Shown here piece by piece: positions 16,688 through 26,500 of a stretch of 60,543 nt of DNA; within the stretch, counting starts at the first letter, position 1; each line of letters begins with the position of its first letter. Source of the stretch: Micromonospora sp. MH99 (GTDB lineage: Bacteria; Actinomycetota; Actinomycetes; Mycobacteriales; Micromonosporaceae). The position numbers and the translations under genes were made by a program. The stretch covers positions 1 to 60,543 of the forward strand of contig NZ_MUZA01000035.1 of assembly GCF_021442385.1 (NCBI RefSeq). The letters are read 5' to 3'. The notes beneath the pieces are model-generated. The model searched no databases. It saw only the letters and a list, made by a program, of their open reading frames with translations, and was not told where the DNA came from.

Positions 16688-18336
16688 TGTGGCGGGACCA
16701 TCTCACCGAGATCATCGTCTTCTCGCTGCTGTTCCTGCTGGTCAGCGCGATGGGCTTCGTGGCCGCGCGGTGGCGGCGGCCGACGGACATGGCGCACCTC
16801 GACGAGTGGGGCCTGGGCGGGCGCAGCTTCGGCGGCTGGATCACCTGGTTCCTGGTCGGCGGCGACCTCTACACCGCGTACACCTTCGTGGCGGTGCCGG
16901 CGCTGATGTTCGGCGCCGGCGCGGCCGGGTTCTTCGCGGTGCCGTACACGATCGTCGTGTATCCGCTGGTCTTCCTGGTGCTGATCCGGCTCTGGTCGGT
17001 CTCGCACCGGCACGGCTTCGTCACCCCTGCCGACTTCGTCCGGACGCGGTTCGACTCGCCGGTGCTGGCGCTGCTGATCGCGATCACCGGCATCGTGGCC
17101 ACGATGCCCTACATCGCGCTGCAACTGGTGGGCATCGAGGCGGTCCTCAAGACGATGGGCGTCACGGGTGACAGCGCCCTCGCCCGGCACCTGCCGATCA
17201 TCATCGCGTTCGCCATCCTGGCGGCGTACACCTACCAGTCGGGGCTGCGCGCACCGGCGCTGATCGCGTTCGTCAAGGACAGCCTGATCTACATCGTGAT
17301 CCTGGTGGCGGTCATCTACCTGCCGTACAAGCTCGGCGGTTGGGGTGACATCTTCGACGCGGCGGACGCGAAGTTTCAGGCGTCACCGAACCCGAACGAC
17401 GGCATCCTGCTCAATGGCAACAACCAGTTGCAGTACGTCACGTTGGCGTTCGGCTCGGCGCTGGCGCTGTTCCTCTACCCGCACAGCATCACCGGTGTGC
17501 TGGCCAGCCGGAACCGGGACGTGATCAAGCGCAACATGTCGGCGCTGCCGGCGTACAGCCTGCTGCTCGGCCTGATCGCGTTGCTCGGCTACATGGCCAT
17601 CGCGGCCGGGGTGAAGCCGCTGCCGGGAGCGTCGGCGGGCAGCGTCGACAACAACACGATCGTGCCGCTGCTGTTCGACCAGCAGTTCCCGGACTGGTTC
17701 GCCGGGGTCGCGTACGCCGCCATCGGCATCGGCGCGCTGGTGCCGGCGGCGATCATGTCGATCGCCGCGGCGAACCTGTTCACCCGCAACATCTACAAGG
17801 AGTACCTGAAGCGGGACGCCACCGCCGCGCAGGAGGCGAACGTCTCGAAGATCACCTCGCTGGTGGTCAAGGTCGGGGCCGTGGCCTGCATCGTGTTCCT
17901 CGACCCGCAGTTCTCGATCGACCTCCAGCTCATCGGTGGCGTGATCATCCTGCAGACGCTGCCGGCCGTGGCGCTGGGCCTCTACACCCGCTGGTTCCAC
18001 CGGACCGCCCTGATCGTCGGCTGGGTCGCCGGCATGGGGCTCGGCATGTGGATGCTCTACCAGGTGGCCAGCCCCACCCGGAAGCACTTCGGCGGGTCCG
18101 CGTTCCCGCTGGAGAAGTTCGGCTTCGACACGCCCAAGACGATCTACGTGGGCATCGTGGCGGTGCTGGTCAACCTGGCGGTCGCCGCCCTGCTGACGCT
18201 GATCCTGCGGGCCGTCAAGGCACCCGAGGGAGTCGACGGCACCACGCCGGACGACTACTTCGCCGACGAGGGCGACCCCCGCATCACCCCCGGCGTCGAC
18301 CGCGACGCCGACCCGGCCCGCGAACCGGTCGCCTGA
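16687..18336 (+). CDS. Sodium:solute symporter, MctP-like monocarboxylate permease
   Basis: 549 residues with about 13 membrane helices and a hydrophilic C-terminal tail. It is an SSS-family carrier: GGRSFGGWITWFLVGGDLYTAYTFVAVPALMFG covers the substrate and sodium site region, and VPAAIMSIAAANLFTRNIYKEYL is typical of MctP/ActP-type permeases. The likely substrates are short monocarboxylates such as lactate, pyruvate or acetate; the exact one cannot be read from sequence. Coupled to DUF3311 and followed by a strong hairpin at 18355-18404. Confidence 0.88.
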   Translation: MWRDHLTEIIVFSLLFLLVSAMGFVAARWRRPTDMAHLDEWGLGGRSFGGWITWFLVGGDLYTAYTFVAVPALMFGAGAAGFFAVPYTIVVYPLVFLVLIRLWSVSHRHGFVTPADFVRTRFDSPVLALLIAITGIVATMPYIALQLVGIEAVLKTMGVTGDSALARHLPIIIAFAILAAYTYQSGLRAPALIAFVKDSLIYIVILVAVIYLPYKLGGWGDIFDAADAKFQASPNPNDGILLNGNNQLQYVTLAFGSALALFLYPHSITGVLASRNRDVIKRNMSALPAYSLLLGLIALLGYMAIAAGVKPLPGASAGSVDNNTIVPLLFDQQFPDWFAGVAYAAIGIGALVPAAIMSIAAANLFTRNIYKEYLKRDATAAQEANVSKITSLVVKVGAVACIVFLDPQFSIDLQLIGGVIILQTLPAVALGLYTRWFHRTALIVGWVAGMGLGMWMLYQVASPTRKHFGGSAFPLEKFGFDTPKTIYVGIVAVLVNLAVAALLTLILRAVKAPEGVDGTTPDDYFADEGDPRITPGVDRDADPAREPVA

Positions 18337-18354
18337 CCCGCCCCCCCCGGGCGA

Positions 18355-18404
18355 GCGCAGCCGCCCCGGCAGACCGTCGCGTCGGTCTACCGGGGCGGCT
18401 GCGC
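18355..18404. terminator. Strong bidirectional hairpin
   Basis: GCGCAGCCGCCCCGG (18355-18369) pairs perfectly with 18390-18404, extended by AGACCG/CGGTCT, leaving a 6-base loop. It sits between the convergent symporter and TetR genes and is followed by TTTCG on the plus strand. It should end transcription from both sides. Confidence 0.8.
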
Positions 18405-18419
18405 TTTCGCGGCGTACGG

Positions 18420-18962
18420 CTACGGTCGGCTCGCGGAGCCGATCCCCCGCAGGGCAAGGGTCAGCAGCTGTTCCGCCTTGGCCGCGCCCATTGGTTGCGC
18501 AGCCAGCGAGATGCCGTTGGCGAGGATCATCAGGTCGGCCATGGTGATGTCGGGCCGTACCGAACCCTCGACGACGGCTCGGCGCAGCAGTGGTTCACCG
18601 GCGGCGACGAGCGTCGCGCCGCAGGCGTCGGTCTGCTCGACGGGCTCGTTCAGGAGCGAATCCGCGAGGCCGCGGGTTGTCGTGGCGTACGCGGTGACCT
18701 CGTGCAACCAGGTCGTCAGCGCGTCGAGGGCGTCCGGTGCGGCGAGCAGGTCGCCGGCACGCGTTGCCAGGTTGTGCACACAGCCGCGGAAGACCGCCTG
18801 GAGCAGCGACCACCGGGTGGGGAAGTGCCGGTGCAGGGTCGCCGATCCCACCCCGGCGGATCGGGCGATCTCCTCCAGTGAGGCGTACGCGCCGTCGCGG
18901 GCGATCGCCTCGGCGGCCGCCGTGACGATGAGGTCGTAGTTGCGCTGCGCGTCCGCTCTCAT
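18420..18962 (-). CDS. TetR-family transcriptional regulator
   Basis: 180 residues from ATG 18962, with AAGG 7 nt upstream; an in-frame ATG 11 codons earlier lies inside the operator and lacks a ribosome site. The N-terminal helix-turn-helix (SLEEIARSAGVGSATLHRHFPTR, residues about 25-47) is standard TetR. The C-terminal ligand domain is of the SCO4850/TetR_C type. It is divergent from the NmrA-like gene, and two GGGG-N5-CCCC dyads lie between them, so it probably represses itself and that gene. The ligand is unknown. Confidence 0.9.
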   Translation of the reverse strand: MRADAQRNYDLIVTAAAEAIARDGAYASLEEIARSAGVGSATLHRHFPTRWSLLQAVFRGCVHNLATRAGDLLAAPDALDALTTWLHEVTAYATTTRGLADSLLNEPVEQTDACGATLVAAGEPLLRRAVVEGSVRPDITMADLMILANGISLAAQPMGAAKAEQLLTLALRGIGSASRP

Positions 18963-18974
18963 GGTCCGCCTTGC

Positions 18975-19028
18975 AGAAGTGGGGTAGTCCCCCATATCGT
19001 AGCCGACGAGAAGTGGGGGACCACCCCG
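18975..19028. promoter_or_regulatory. Two candidate TetR operators
   Basis: AGAAGTGGGG occurs at 18975-18984 and again at 19009-19018. Each copy begins a dyad: TGGGG-N5-CCCCA at 18980-18994 and TGGGG-N5-CCCC at 19014-19027. The two centres are 34 bp apart, in the intergenic space between divergent TetR and NmrA-like genes. Binding by the adjacent TetR is inferred. Confidence 0.6.
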
Positions 19029-19048
19029 CTTGTTTCTCGGGAGGCATC

Positions 19049-19938
19049 ATGGCCGTTCTCGTCATCGGCGCGACGGGCAAGCAGGGCGGGGCCACGGCCC
19101 GAGCGCTGCTCGATCGGGGCGTCGACGTTCGTGCCCTGGTCCGTGATCTGGGCGCCGACAGCGCCCAGGCGCTGCGGAATCGGGGCGCCGAGCTGGTCAA
19201 GGGGGACCTGGACGACACCGAGTCGCTGCTCGCCGCGGCGGACGGAATGGACGGCCTCTTCTCCATCCCGTATCCCGATGTGACGGACCTGCAGGGCAAC
19301 GCCGAGGTGACCCGCGGCCGCAACGTCGTCGAGGCTGCGCGCCGCGCCGGTGTGTCGCACGTCGTGCACAGCAGCGTCTCGGGTGCCGGCGAGTTCCACC
19401 GCAACCAGCCCGGCTGGGCCGAGGGTCGGTGGGACAGGCACTACTGGGAGAGCAAGGCGGCCATCGACGAGATGTGCGCTCTGGTGGCTTCGCGCACTGG
19501 ACCGTCCTCAAGCCCTCGACCTTCATGGAGAACCTCGTCGGCTGGTCCTACCTCTTCGGCGACTGGTCCAGCGGCACGATCATCACCGGCTTCGCCGCGG
19601 ACACCCGGCTTCCGTGGATCGCCGTCGACGACATCGGGGAGGCCGCGGCGACCGCGTTCGCCAACCCGGAGAAGTTCGACGGCCTGGATGTCGAACTCGC
19701 CGGTGACCTGCTCACCATGACCGACGTCGCGGCCATTCTGAGTGAGGTCACCGGGCGCACGATCACCGCGCCCGTGCTCACCCCGCAGCAGGCCGTCGAG
19801 CGTGGCCTGCTGCCCGCCATGGTCAACGCTGTCGAGCAGATCAACGAGAACGGCAGCCCCGCCCGCCCGGAGATGACCCGGGCACTCGGCCTGCCCGCCA
19901 CGGACTTCCGCACGTGGGCGCGGCGGACGTTCTCCTGA
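19049..19938 (+). pseudogene. NmrA-family NAD(P)-binding protein, frameshifted
   Basis: The ATG at 19049 (GGAGG 5 nt upstream) opens a Rossmann domain with GATGKQGG at its start, which reads cleanly to IDEM (codon at 19472). Homology then continues in the next frame (VRSGGFAHWTVLKPSTFMENLVGWSY) to the stop at 19938. One missing G in ATG-TGCGC explains the break: restoring ATG-GTG joins both halves into about 297 residues. Family members are atypical short-chain dehydrogenases or redox sensors. The rest of the gene is undamaged, so a very recent mutation or a sequencing error is likely. Confidence 0.85.
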
Positions 19939-19995
19939 AACCCGGTCCCGTGCCAGGCGTGGGCTTCCGCGCCGGGCGGGCCCGGCGGCTTCACC

Positions 19996-20075
19996 GCAAG
20001 ATCGTGCTCGATCGTGGTTGTAGTGGTGTTGGCCGCGCAGGAGGCCACTACAACCAGGATCTTGCGCGATCTTGG
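19996..20075. repeat. Long inverted repeat in a convergent junction
   Basis: Arms of 31 bases (19996-20026 and 20045-20075) match at 26 positions; the inner TGGTTGTAGTGG half is perfect. GCAAGATC/GATCTTG lies at the outer ends, as in the repeats at 10262 and 21922. It is placed between the convergent NmrA-like and MarR genes. A terminator or dispersed element. Confidence 0.65.
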
Positions 20076-20140
20076 CGGGGAAGGGCTTTTCGCGCGACTG
20101 GATGGCGCGGTGAGCCAGACCACGACACCGCCACGCGGGG

Positions 20141-20602
20141 TCAGCGGGTGCGGTTGCGGTTCACCAGGGCCTGGTTGAGGCGGCCCAGCAGGGTTGCCAG
20201 GGAGGCCCGGTCCTCGGCGCTCCAGTCGGCCAGCATGTCGCCGTAGAGCCGGGTGCGGGCGGACTGCACGGCGGCCATCCGCTGTAGGCCGGCCGGGGTG
20301 GGGGAGATGACCGTGCCCCGGCCGTCCGTCGGGTCGGGGGTACGGGTGATCAGGCCGTCCCGTTGGAGCGCGGACACCTGCCGGGTGACGGTGGAGCCGT
20401 CCAGGTTGAGTCGGGCGGCGAGCGCTGAGACGTTCTGTGGGCCGGCGTCGGCCAGGTGGCGCAGGATGACGTACGCCGCGCGGTCGAGCACCCGGTGCTC
20501 GGCGGTGCCGGTGGCCCGCCGGGTGGCCTCGCCGAAGCGCATCAACAGGGCCACCTCGGTCTCGATCCGGCCGAGGGTGCTCGCGTCTTGGTCGTCGCTC
20601 AT
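20141..20602 (-). CDS. MarR-family transcriptional regulator
   Basis: 153 residues. The winged helix-turn-helix is clear: VILRHLADAGPQNVSALAARLNLDGSTVTRQVSALQRDGLITRTPDPTDGR, where the wing carries the DxR pair typical of MarR. The ATG at 20602 abuts the first of two palindromes (20605-20639), and the MFS pump gene is divergent. The usual logic is that the regulator represses itself and the pump until a toxic ligand binds. The long upstream extension of this frame is a shadow of the MFS gene. Confidence 0.92.
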   Translation of the reverse strand: MSDDQDASTLGRIETEVALLMRFGEATRRATGTAEHRVLDRAAYVILRHLADAGPQNVSALAARLNLDGSTVTRQVSALQRDGLITRTPDPTDGRGTVISPTPAGLQRMAAVQSARTRLYGDMLADWSAEDRASLATLLGRLNQALVNRNRTR

Positions 20603-20604
20603 AG

Positions 20605-20639
20605 CTGTATGATACAGAATAAGTACCTGTACGATACAG
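20605..20639. promoter_or_regulatory. Tandem MarR operators between MarR and MFS genes
   Basis: CTGTAT-G-ATACAG (20605-20617, perfect) and CTGTA-CGA-TACAG (20627-20639) are two palindromes with centres 22 bp apart, about two helical turns, so dimers would bind on the same face. They fill the intergenic gap and would cover both promoters. Confidence 0.75.
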
Positions 20640-20656
20640 CTAATTGAGGAGTCGGA

Positions 20657-21889
20657 GTGGATCGGCGTTCCGAACCGAACCGCAGTGCCATCTACGCCAC
20701 CACGCTGGTGGCCTTTCTCGCCATCGCCGGCATCGCCGTCGTCGACCCGATCCTGCCGGCCATCGGCGAGGCGATCGGCGTTACCGCCTGGCAGGTCGAG
20801 CTGCTGTTCACCGCGTACATCGCGGTGATGGCCATCGGCATGATCCCGGCCACGCTGGCCAGCGGCCGGTTCGGCTTCAAGCCGGTGCTGATCACCGGCG
20901 TCTCCGTGGTGGGCCTCGCCGCGATCCTCGCCTCGTTCAGCGACAACATCGTGCAGCTCTCCGTGCTGCGGGGCGTCTGGGGGCTGGGCAACGCGATGTT
21001 CTTCGCCACCGCCATGGTCGTGCTGGTCAACCTGGCCGTCGACCGGGAATGGGTGGTCGGCCTCTTCGAGACCGCCCTGGGTCTCGGCTTCGCCGTCGGA
21101 CCGCTGATCGGTGGCCTGCTCGGCCAGGTCAGCTGGCGGCTGCCGTTCTTCGTCTGCGGCGTCTTCATGGTCCTCGCCCTCGGCGTGGCCTCCCGCAAAC
21201 TCCGCGAACCCGCCAACCGGCAGGCCCCGGTACGCGTCGGCCAGATCTTCGCCACCTACCGCCGACCGGCGTTCATCGCCCTCTGCGCGGTGACCGCCGC
21301 GTACAACTTCGTGTTCTTCGTGGTGCTCGGCTACACGCCGCTCTTCCTCGGTCTGGACATCGTCCCGCTGGGGCTCGCGTTCACCGGCTGGGGTCTCGGC
21401 CTGGCCACCGGCATCCTGGTGATCGGTCACCGGCTGGCCCACCGCATCGGCGCGGTGCAGACCGTAGGCGTGGCCATCGCCGGTCTGCTGGTCTGCATGG
21501 TCCTCTTCGCCACCTCCACCAGCACCACCGAGGCGATCGTGGTGCTCGTGCTCGCCGGCCTCTGCATGGGCCTGGCCAACGCCAACCTCACCGACCTGGC
21601 GCTCGGCCTCGGCTCCAGCGACCGGCGCGTCGCCACCGGCGCGTTCAACCTGGTCCGCTGGGGTGCCGCCGCGCCCGCGCCAATCATCTCCGGCAAGCTC
21701 GCCGAGCAGTCGCTGTCGCTGCCGTTCTGGGTCGGCTTCGGGGTGCTCGCCGTCGGCGTGCTGGTCTACCTGGCCTTCGCGCACGTCATGGCCGCCGGCT
21801 ACGGCGAGCGGGTGCTGTGGTCCCGCTGGAACCGCAGCGCCGCGAGCGCCGAGAACACCGCCGAGGAACCGGTGGGCGAGGCGTACTGA
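20657..21889 (+). CDS. MFS drug/metabolite efflux transporter
   Basis: 410 residues, 12 membrane helices in two six-helix halves joined by a cytoplasmic loop near residues 185-200. DP near the first helix (AVVDPILPAIG), the loop SGRFGFKP and the helix-5 segment GLGFAVGPLIGGLLG place it with the DHA1-type drug:proton antiporters. Start is GTG with AGGAG 5 nt upstream. It is divergent from MarR with shared operators, so it is probably an inducible efflux pump. Substrate unknown. Confidence 0.9.
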   Translation: MDRRSEPNRSAIYATTLVAFLAIAGIAVVDPILPAIGEAIGVTAWQVELLFTAYIAVMAIGMIPATLASGRFGFKPVLITGVSVVGLAAILASFSDNIVQLSVLRGVWGLGNAMFFATAMVVLVNLAVDREWVVGLFETALGLGFAVGPLIGGLLGQVSWRLPFFVCGVFMVLALGVASRKLREPANRQAPVRVGQIFATYRRPAFIALCAVTAAYNFVFFVVLGYTPLFLGLDIVPLGLAFTGWGLGLATGILVIGHRLAHRIGAVQTVGVAIAGLLVCMVLFATSTSTTEAIVVLVLAGLCMGLANANLTDLALGLGSSDRRVATGAFNLVRWGAAAPAPIISGKLAEQSLSLPFWVGFGVLAVGVLVYLAFAHVMAAGYGERVLWSRWNRSAASAENTAEEPVGEAY

Positions 21890-21921
21890 CGGGGCCTGCC
21901 GCCGCTGGTCCGCTGGACCGC

Positions 21922-22003
21922 CCAAGATCCGCGCACGTTCGGGGAAACTGCTGCCTCCGGGCTCACTGAGGCAGCACCATCCCGGAAGTTGCGCGGATCT
22001 TGG
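21922..22003. repeat. Long inverted repeat in a convergent junction
   Basis: Arms of about 36 bases match at 30 positions; the outer CCAAGATCCGCGCA and inner CTGCCTC blocks are the best preserved. It lies between the convergent MFS and TauE/SafE genes. It shares AAGATC near the arm end with the repeats at 10262 and 19996. Confidence 0.65.
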
Positions 22004-22014
22004 CTTGCCGCCGC

Positions 22015-22776
22015 TCAGTTCAGGGCACGCCAGAGCAGGTAGAGGCCGATAGTCGTACCGAACACCACGATCAGCGTCTTGAGCACCACCGGCGGCAGCC
22101 GGCGGACCAGCCGGGCGCCCGCGTACCCCCCGATCAGCGTGGCCGGCGCGACCACCGCGACCGCCGCCCAGTTCACCGGGCCGAACAGGGCGAACACCAC
22201 AAGCGTCGTGAGGCCCACCAACGCGGAGAGCAGATTCTTGATGGCGCTCACCCGCGCCAGCGTCGCGTCCAGCACCAGGGCCAGGCCGGCGACCAGCATC
22301 ACCCCGAGCGCCGCGCCGAAGTATCCGCCGTACACCGCGCCGAGCGCGACCATCGTCTGCACCGCGATCGTCCGCCGCCGTGGCGACAGGGCGCGAGGGT
22401 GACCGACCAGCCGGCGCAGCGGGGCCTGGAAGGCCAGGACCGCTGTCGCGCCGAGCACCAAAAATGGTACGACCAGCTCGAACGCGCGAGCCGGGGTGGC
22501 CAGCAACAGCAGCGCCCCGACGATCGTGCCCACGATTGTGGTGGGCACCAGCGTGGCCAGCGCCCGAGGGCGCGGCAGGTCCTGCCGGCTGCCCGCCACA
22601 CTCGCCACGTACCCGGGGAACACCGCGACAGAGTTGCTCACGTTTGCCGGCACCGGCGGCAACCCGATCGCGATCAGCGCCGGGAAGGTGATCAGTGAAC
22701 CGCCACCGGCCACCGCGTTGACAGTGCCAGCGGCGAGACCGGCGGCGAGCAGCAGCGCGGCGTGGGAGAGATCCAT
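22015..22776 (-). CDS. TauE/SafE-family sulfite/anion exporter
   Basis: 253 residues with eight predicted membrane helices. The two family repeats are visible (AAGLAAGTVNAVAGGGSLITFPALIAIGLPPVPANVSNSVAVFPGY; GAVYGGYFGAALGVMLVAGLAL). These proteins move small sulfur-containing anions such as sulfite or organosulfonates. Nothing nearby points to one substrate. A TAGCCT box 9 nt before the ATG suggests a very short leader. Confidence 0.88.
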   Translation of the reverse strand: MDLSHAALLLAAGLAAGTVNAVAGGGSLITFPALIAIGLPPVPANVSNSVAVFPGYVASVAGSRQDLPRPRALATLVPTTIVGTIVGALLLLATPARAFELVVPFLVLGATAVLAFQAPLRRLVGHPRALSPRRRTIAVQTMVALGAVYGGYFGAALGVMLVAGLALVLDATLARVSAIKNLLSALVGLTTLVVFALFGPVNWAAVAVVAPATLIGGYAGARLVRRLPPVVLKTLIVVFGTTIGLYLLWRALN

Positions 22777-22895
22777 AGACCCACGAGGCTAGCTGTCCCC
22801 TTCTGAGCTGGCGTCGCCGGATCGTCCATGAGCTGCGCGATCTTGCCCGGGCGGGGCGGCAATACCGGCCGCACGCTCGTCGTTAGGATGGGAGC

Positions 22896-23323
<428 letters not shown>

Positions 23324-23573
23324 CCACTAAACCAGAGCCTCGGTCATGGCTGTAGGCTGGACGATCATTGGTGCCACCTCGTCCCTCAACGCACCTCGTC
23401 TCGGTTGAGCCGCGCTGCACGAGCCTACGACTTGATACAGGCAGTTGGCAGCGTCTCCGCTTGGACAAAGCGACGACCCAGGGTGGCTAAAACGTCAGGC
23501 TCCAGCAGTACTTCACGGTGATCCACTCCTGCTCAAGGTGCACCGGTACGACGACCGGGGGCGGAAGATTCGG

Positions 23574-26500
23574 TCAGCGCCCGAGTAGCTTTGTGAGGGC
23601 GCTCTTCTTGGCCACCGTAAGCAGGCCTTGGTCAGCGAGGTCCTTCGCTAAGGACTTCGACAAGGCCTTGTTGTGTTGTTTGACCCCTGCCATGAAACCT
23701 TCGCGCAATGAAAGCGTGTGACCATAGCCCGCACCTCCAGCCCATACGACGACTCTGGCCGCAGACCGCAGATCGCCGGCGACGTTTCGGGCCAATAGGT
23801 CTTCGGCCAGCTCGCTGGCGGCTTTCCTGACTTGGGTGGATACACCGGGATCGGGGGACACCCGAGCTCCTAACAGGAGTTCGATCTGCTCAGTCCTTTC
23901 GGCTTCACGAGTCTTGCTCTTGACGACAGTACGGGCATATTCGACAGCCGCAGCTCCGATTCCGGCTTGTCCGGCCGCCTGCAGTAGTGCGGCCGTGCCG
24001 TTCGTCTCGGCGACGGCCACCCAGATCCGGGTGCGGTCGTCGGTGCTCAGACCAACACAGTAGCGACTAAGGGTAAGGGGTGTGATGGCTACCTTGCCGA
24101 TCAGAGAACGAACCTCGTTAGGAGCGGGCGAAAGCGCGAACCAGGCGTCAGTGATTAGCGTGGTCTGCTCTGCCTCAGGGATGCGCGCGACCTCGGCCGC
24201 CGCTGGGGCGATACCGCCAAAGACTGCTCTTACACCGAGCTTGAGCCGCAGGGTGGCTGCCTCTTCGCCATCGCCCGGCTTGTATTCGTCGATGCGAGCA
24301 GACAACGAACGAGCGGCGGCTGCTGGGAGCAGCGCACACAGCTTCACCCAGTTCGTCGTCACTGATGACGGCAGCGGAATCGTCTCCGGCACTAGCGCTA
24401 GGTCATCTACCAAGGGCTTCGCCAGCCGCGCTTCGGTTTCAGGCGTGAACAAGGCTGCAGCTATCCCGAACAGTGCTTCTTTGCGCGCCCATAGTAGCGA
24501 GGCTGCCTCGTCGTCATTAGCGGCCCCCTCCCATCCCATTGAGGACAACGTCTGCGTCAGCACTTCGGCTACCTTTTCGACGTCCATCGCAGACAGGTCA
24601 TGAACCTTGGCTGCCAGTAGCGGCAACAGCGACAGAGTGTCGGGGTGTACAGCGGCCCCAAGAGAGGGCACGAGCGTGGAGGTGAACACCTCGGCAGCAA
24701 GCGCTGCAACTTCGGTGTCGTCCGTGGTTGGGATGCTTGGGAGCATGGCGGACCAGGCGGCGGTGTCTTCCATGGGGTAGTCGCGCAGGCCAAGCAGCGC
24801 GTGTCGGGCGCGCAGGACTGGAGAGCCCATCGTGGCCACGTGCTTATCCGCGTTGTCTAGAGCCCACTGACGGAGCGGAGCGCACGCGGTCGTGGACTGT
24901 GCCAACGCGAAGATTGACGACAGTAGCCTCTCGCCGTCGGGACGGGACGTGGCGGCGTCTACCAGGTCCTCGAGTCGCTGGACACCCTTGCCGGTGTATT
25001 CGGGCTTCGACGCCGGCCGGGCACGCCCGGGCGGAACCGGTGCTGGCTCGGACGTTTCGAGGTCGTTCAAGGTGTCGAGCACAAGGTCTTGTACCCGATG
25101 CCAGAGGGTCTCCGCGCTTTCGATGGGGGCCGTGCTCAGTGCTGTCAGCAACGGCTGCGGGAGGTCGCTGAACCAGTCGGCGAGCATCTCGACCAAGACC
25201 AGTGACGCATCGCCTTCCATATGCGGTAGGAGCAGCGCAAGCCTGCCGAGGAGGTCTTCTGGATCGGACTCTCGCCGAAGGCCGTCGAGGGTGTCTTTGA
25301 CTGCGTCAGAGGCGCCCGACCAGCAACCAACTAGGAGAGCGCCTGGCAGGGAGTCCCTCGAGAGGGTCCTTGCCTTCAGAGCTGCGATGAGCGACGGTGC
25401 AGCCTCGCGAGCGATGACCTCGCCGTAGTCCGGGTCGACGCGTTCGATGAGCTTGCACGCGGCCTCGTAAGCGAAGACCCGGCCCGGCCCGGTCGTGTTG
25501 TCACCCTCAGTAACCAGAAGTGGGATGGCGATCACCAACGTCGACGATTCCTGGGCTTCGAACTCGGCGACCACCTGGTCGGGGGCGGTATCAGTTGCGA
25601 AGTCGATGACATCACCGAGGCGTGGGTCCCCTAGGGTTTGATGGCCCGCTGCGCCTTGGAGATAAAAGAGGTCAGGACGCGGGTCGCCGATCCCTGCGGC
25701 GGCAACCTTGGCTAGGTATGTGCCAAGATGGCGCCGTAAGGTTTCATTCGCCTGTTCAACCTGGCCCGACCGTCCCTCGGCCGCATCGGCTAGCAACTCG
25801 CCTGCTGGAGCCTCTTCCCCAGCGTCGGGGACACGCTTTGCAGGATCTGGCTCTATCGAAAGTCGCCGAACGGCGTCGTGCGCTTCGTCCGTCTGAGCAC
25901 CCTCGTCTCCCCTCAAATACGCGAGGAGCCGCGGGATGCGTCGCATCTCGTCAGCAACGACGGGAAATTCTGTCTGCAGCACAGTTAGCACAGCTAACTC
26001 ATGTGCTCGATCCAGCCAGGGAATTGCTCGCGCCTCGGCGATGCGCACGGTGGTCGCGTAGTTGTTAAGGAGTACCTTGACCCGCCGAGGACTTCGGACG
26101 TGGACTGGAATGAGAGCGAAGATGGCGATCTCGTAGGCCTGCTGGCTCCTGGTTCGCAACTCCTCCCAGATGCCGCCGCGTGCGTCGGCTAGATCGCGGG
26201 CGAACTTGGTCAGGGCGCGGGACCGCAGCGGCGGAAGCGCGATCTGGTGTTGGAAGATCTTGTCGAGGAATGCGCCTGGTGTTGAATAATACGGCTCGTC
26301 TTCGCGGACAGGCTTGGCCTGTGGAAGCTTCCGCAGGGCTCTTTCGAGTACCTCCCTATCGGCTGCCACGATGAATGCGCAAGCGTCCTGATCAAGGAAG
26401 GTCTTGAGGTCGATCAGGGTCGCCACGACGTCCTCAGGAGCACATCGATCGAGCTCATCGATGAAGACCACGAGCCGCTCGGGCCTGCCGGAGAGAACCT

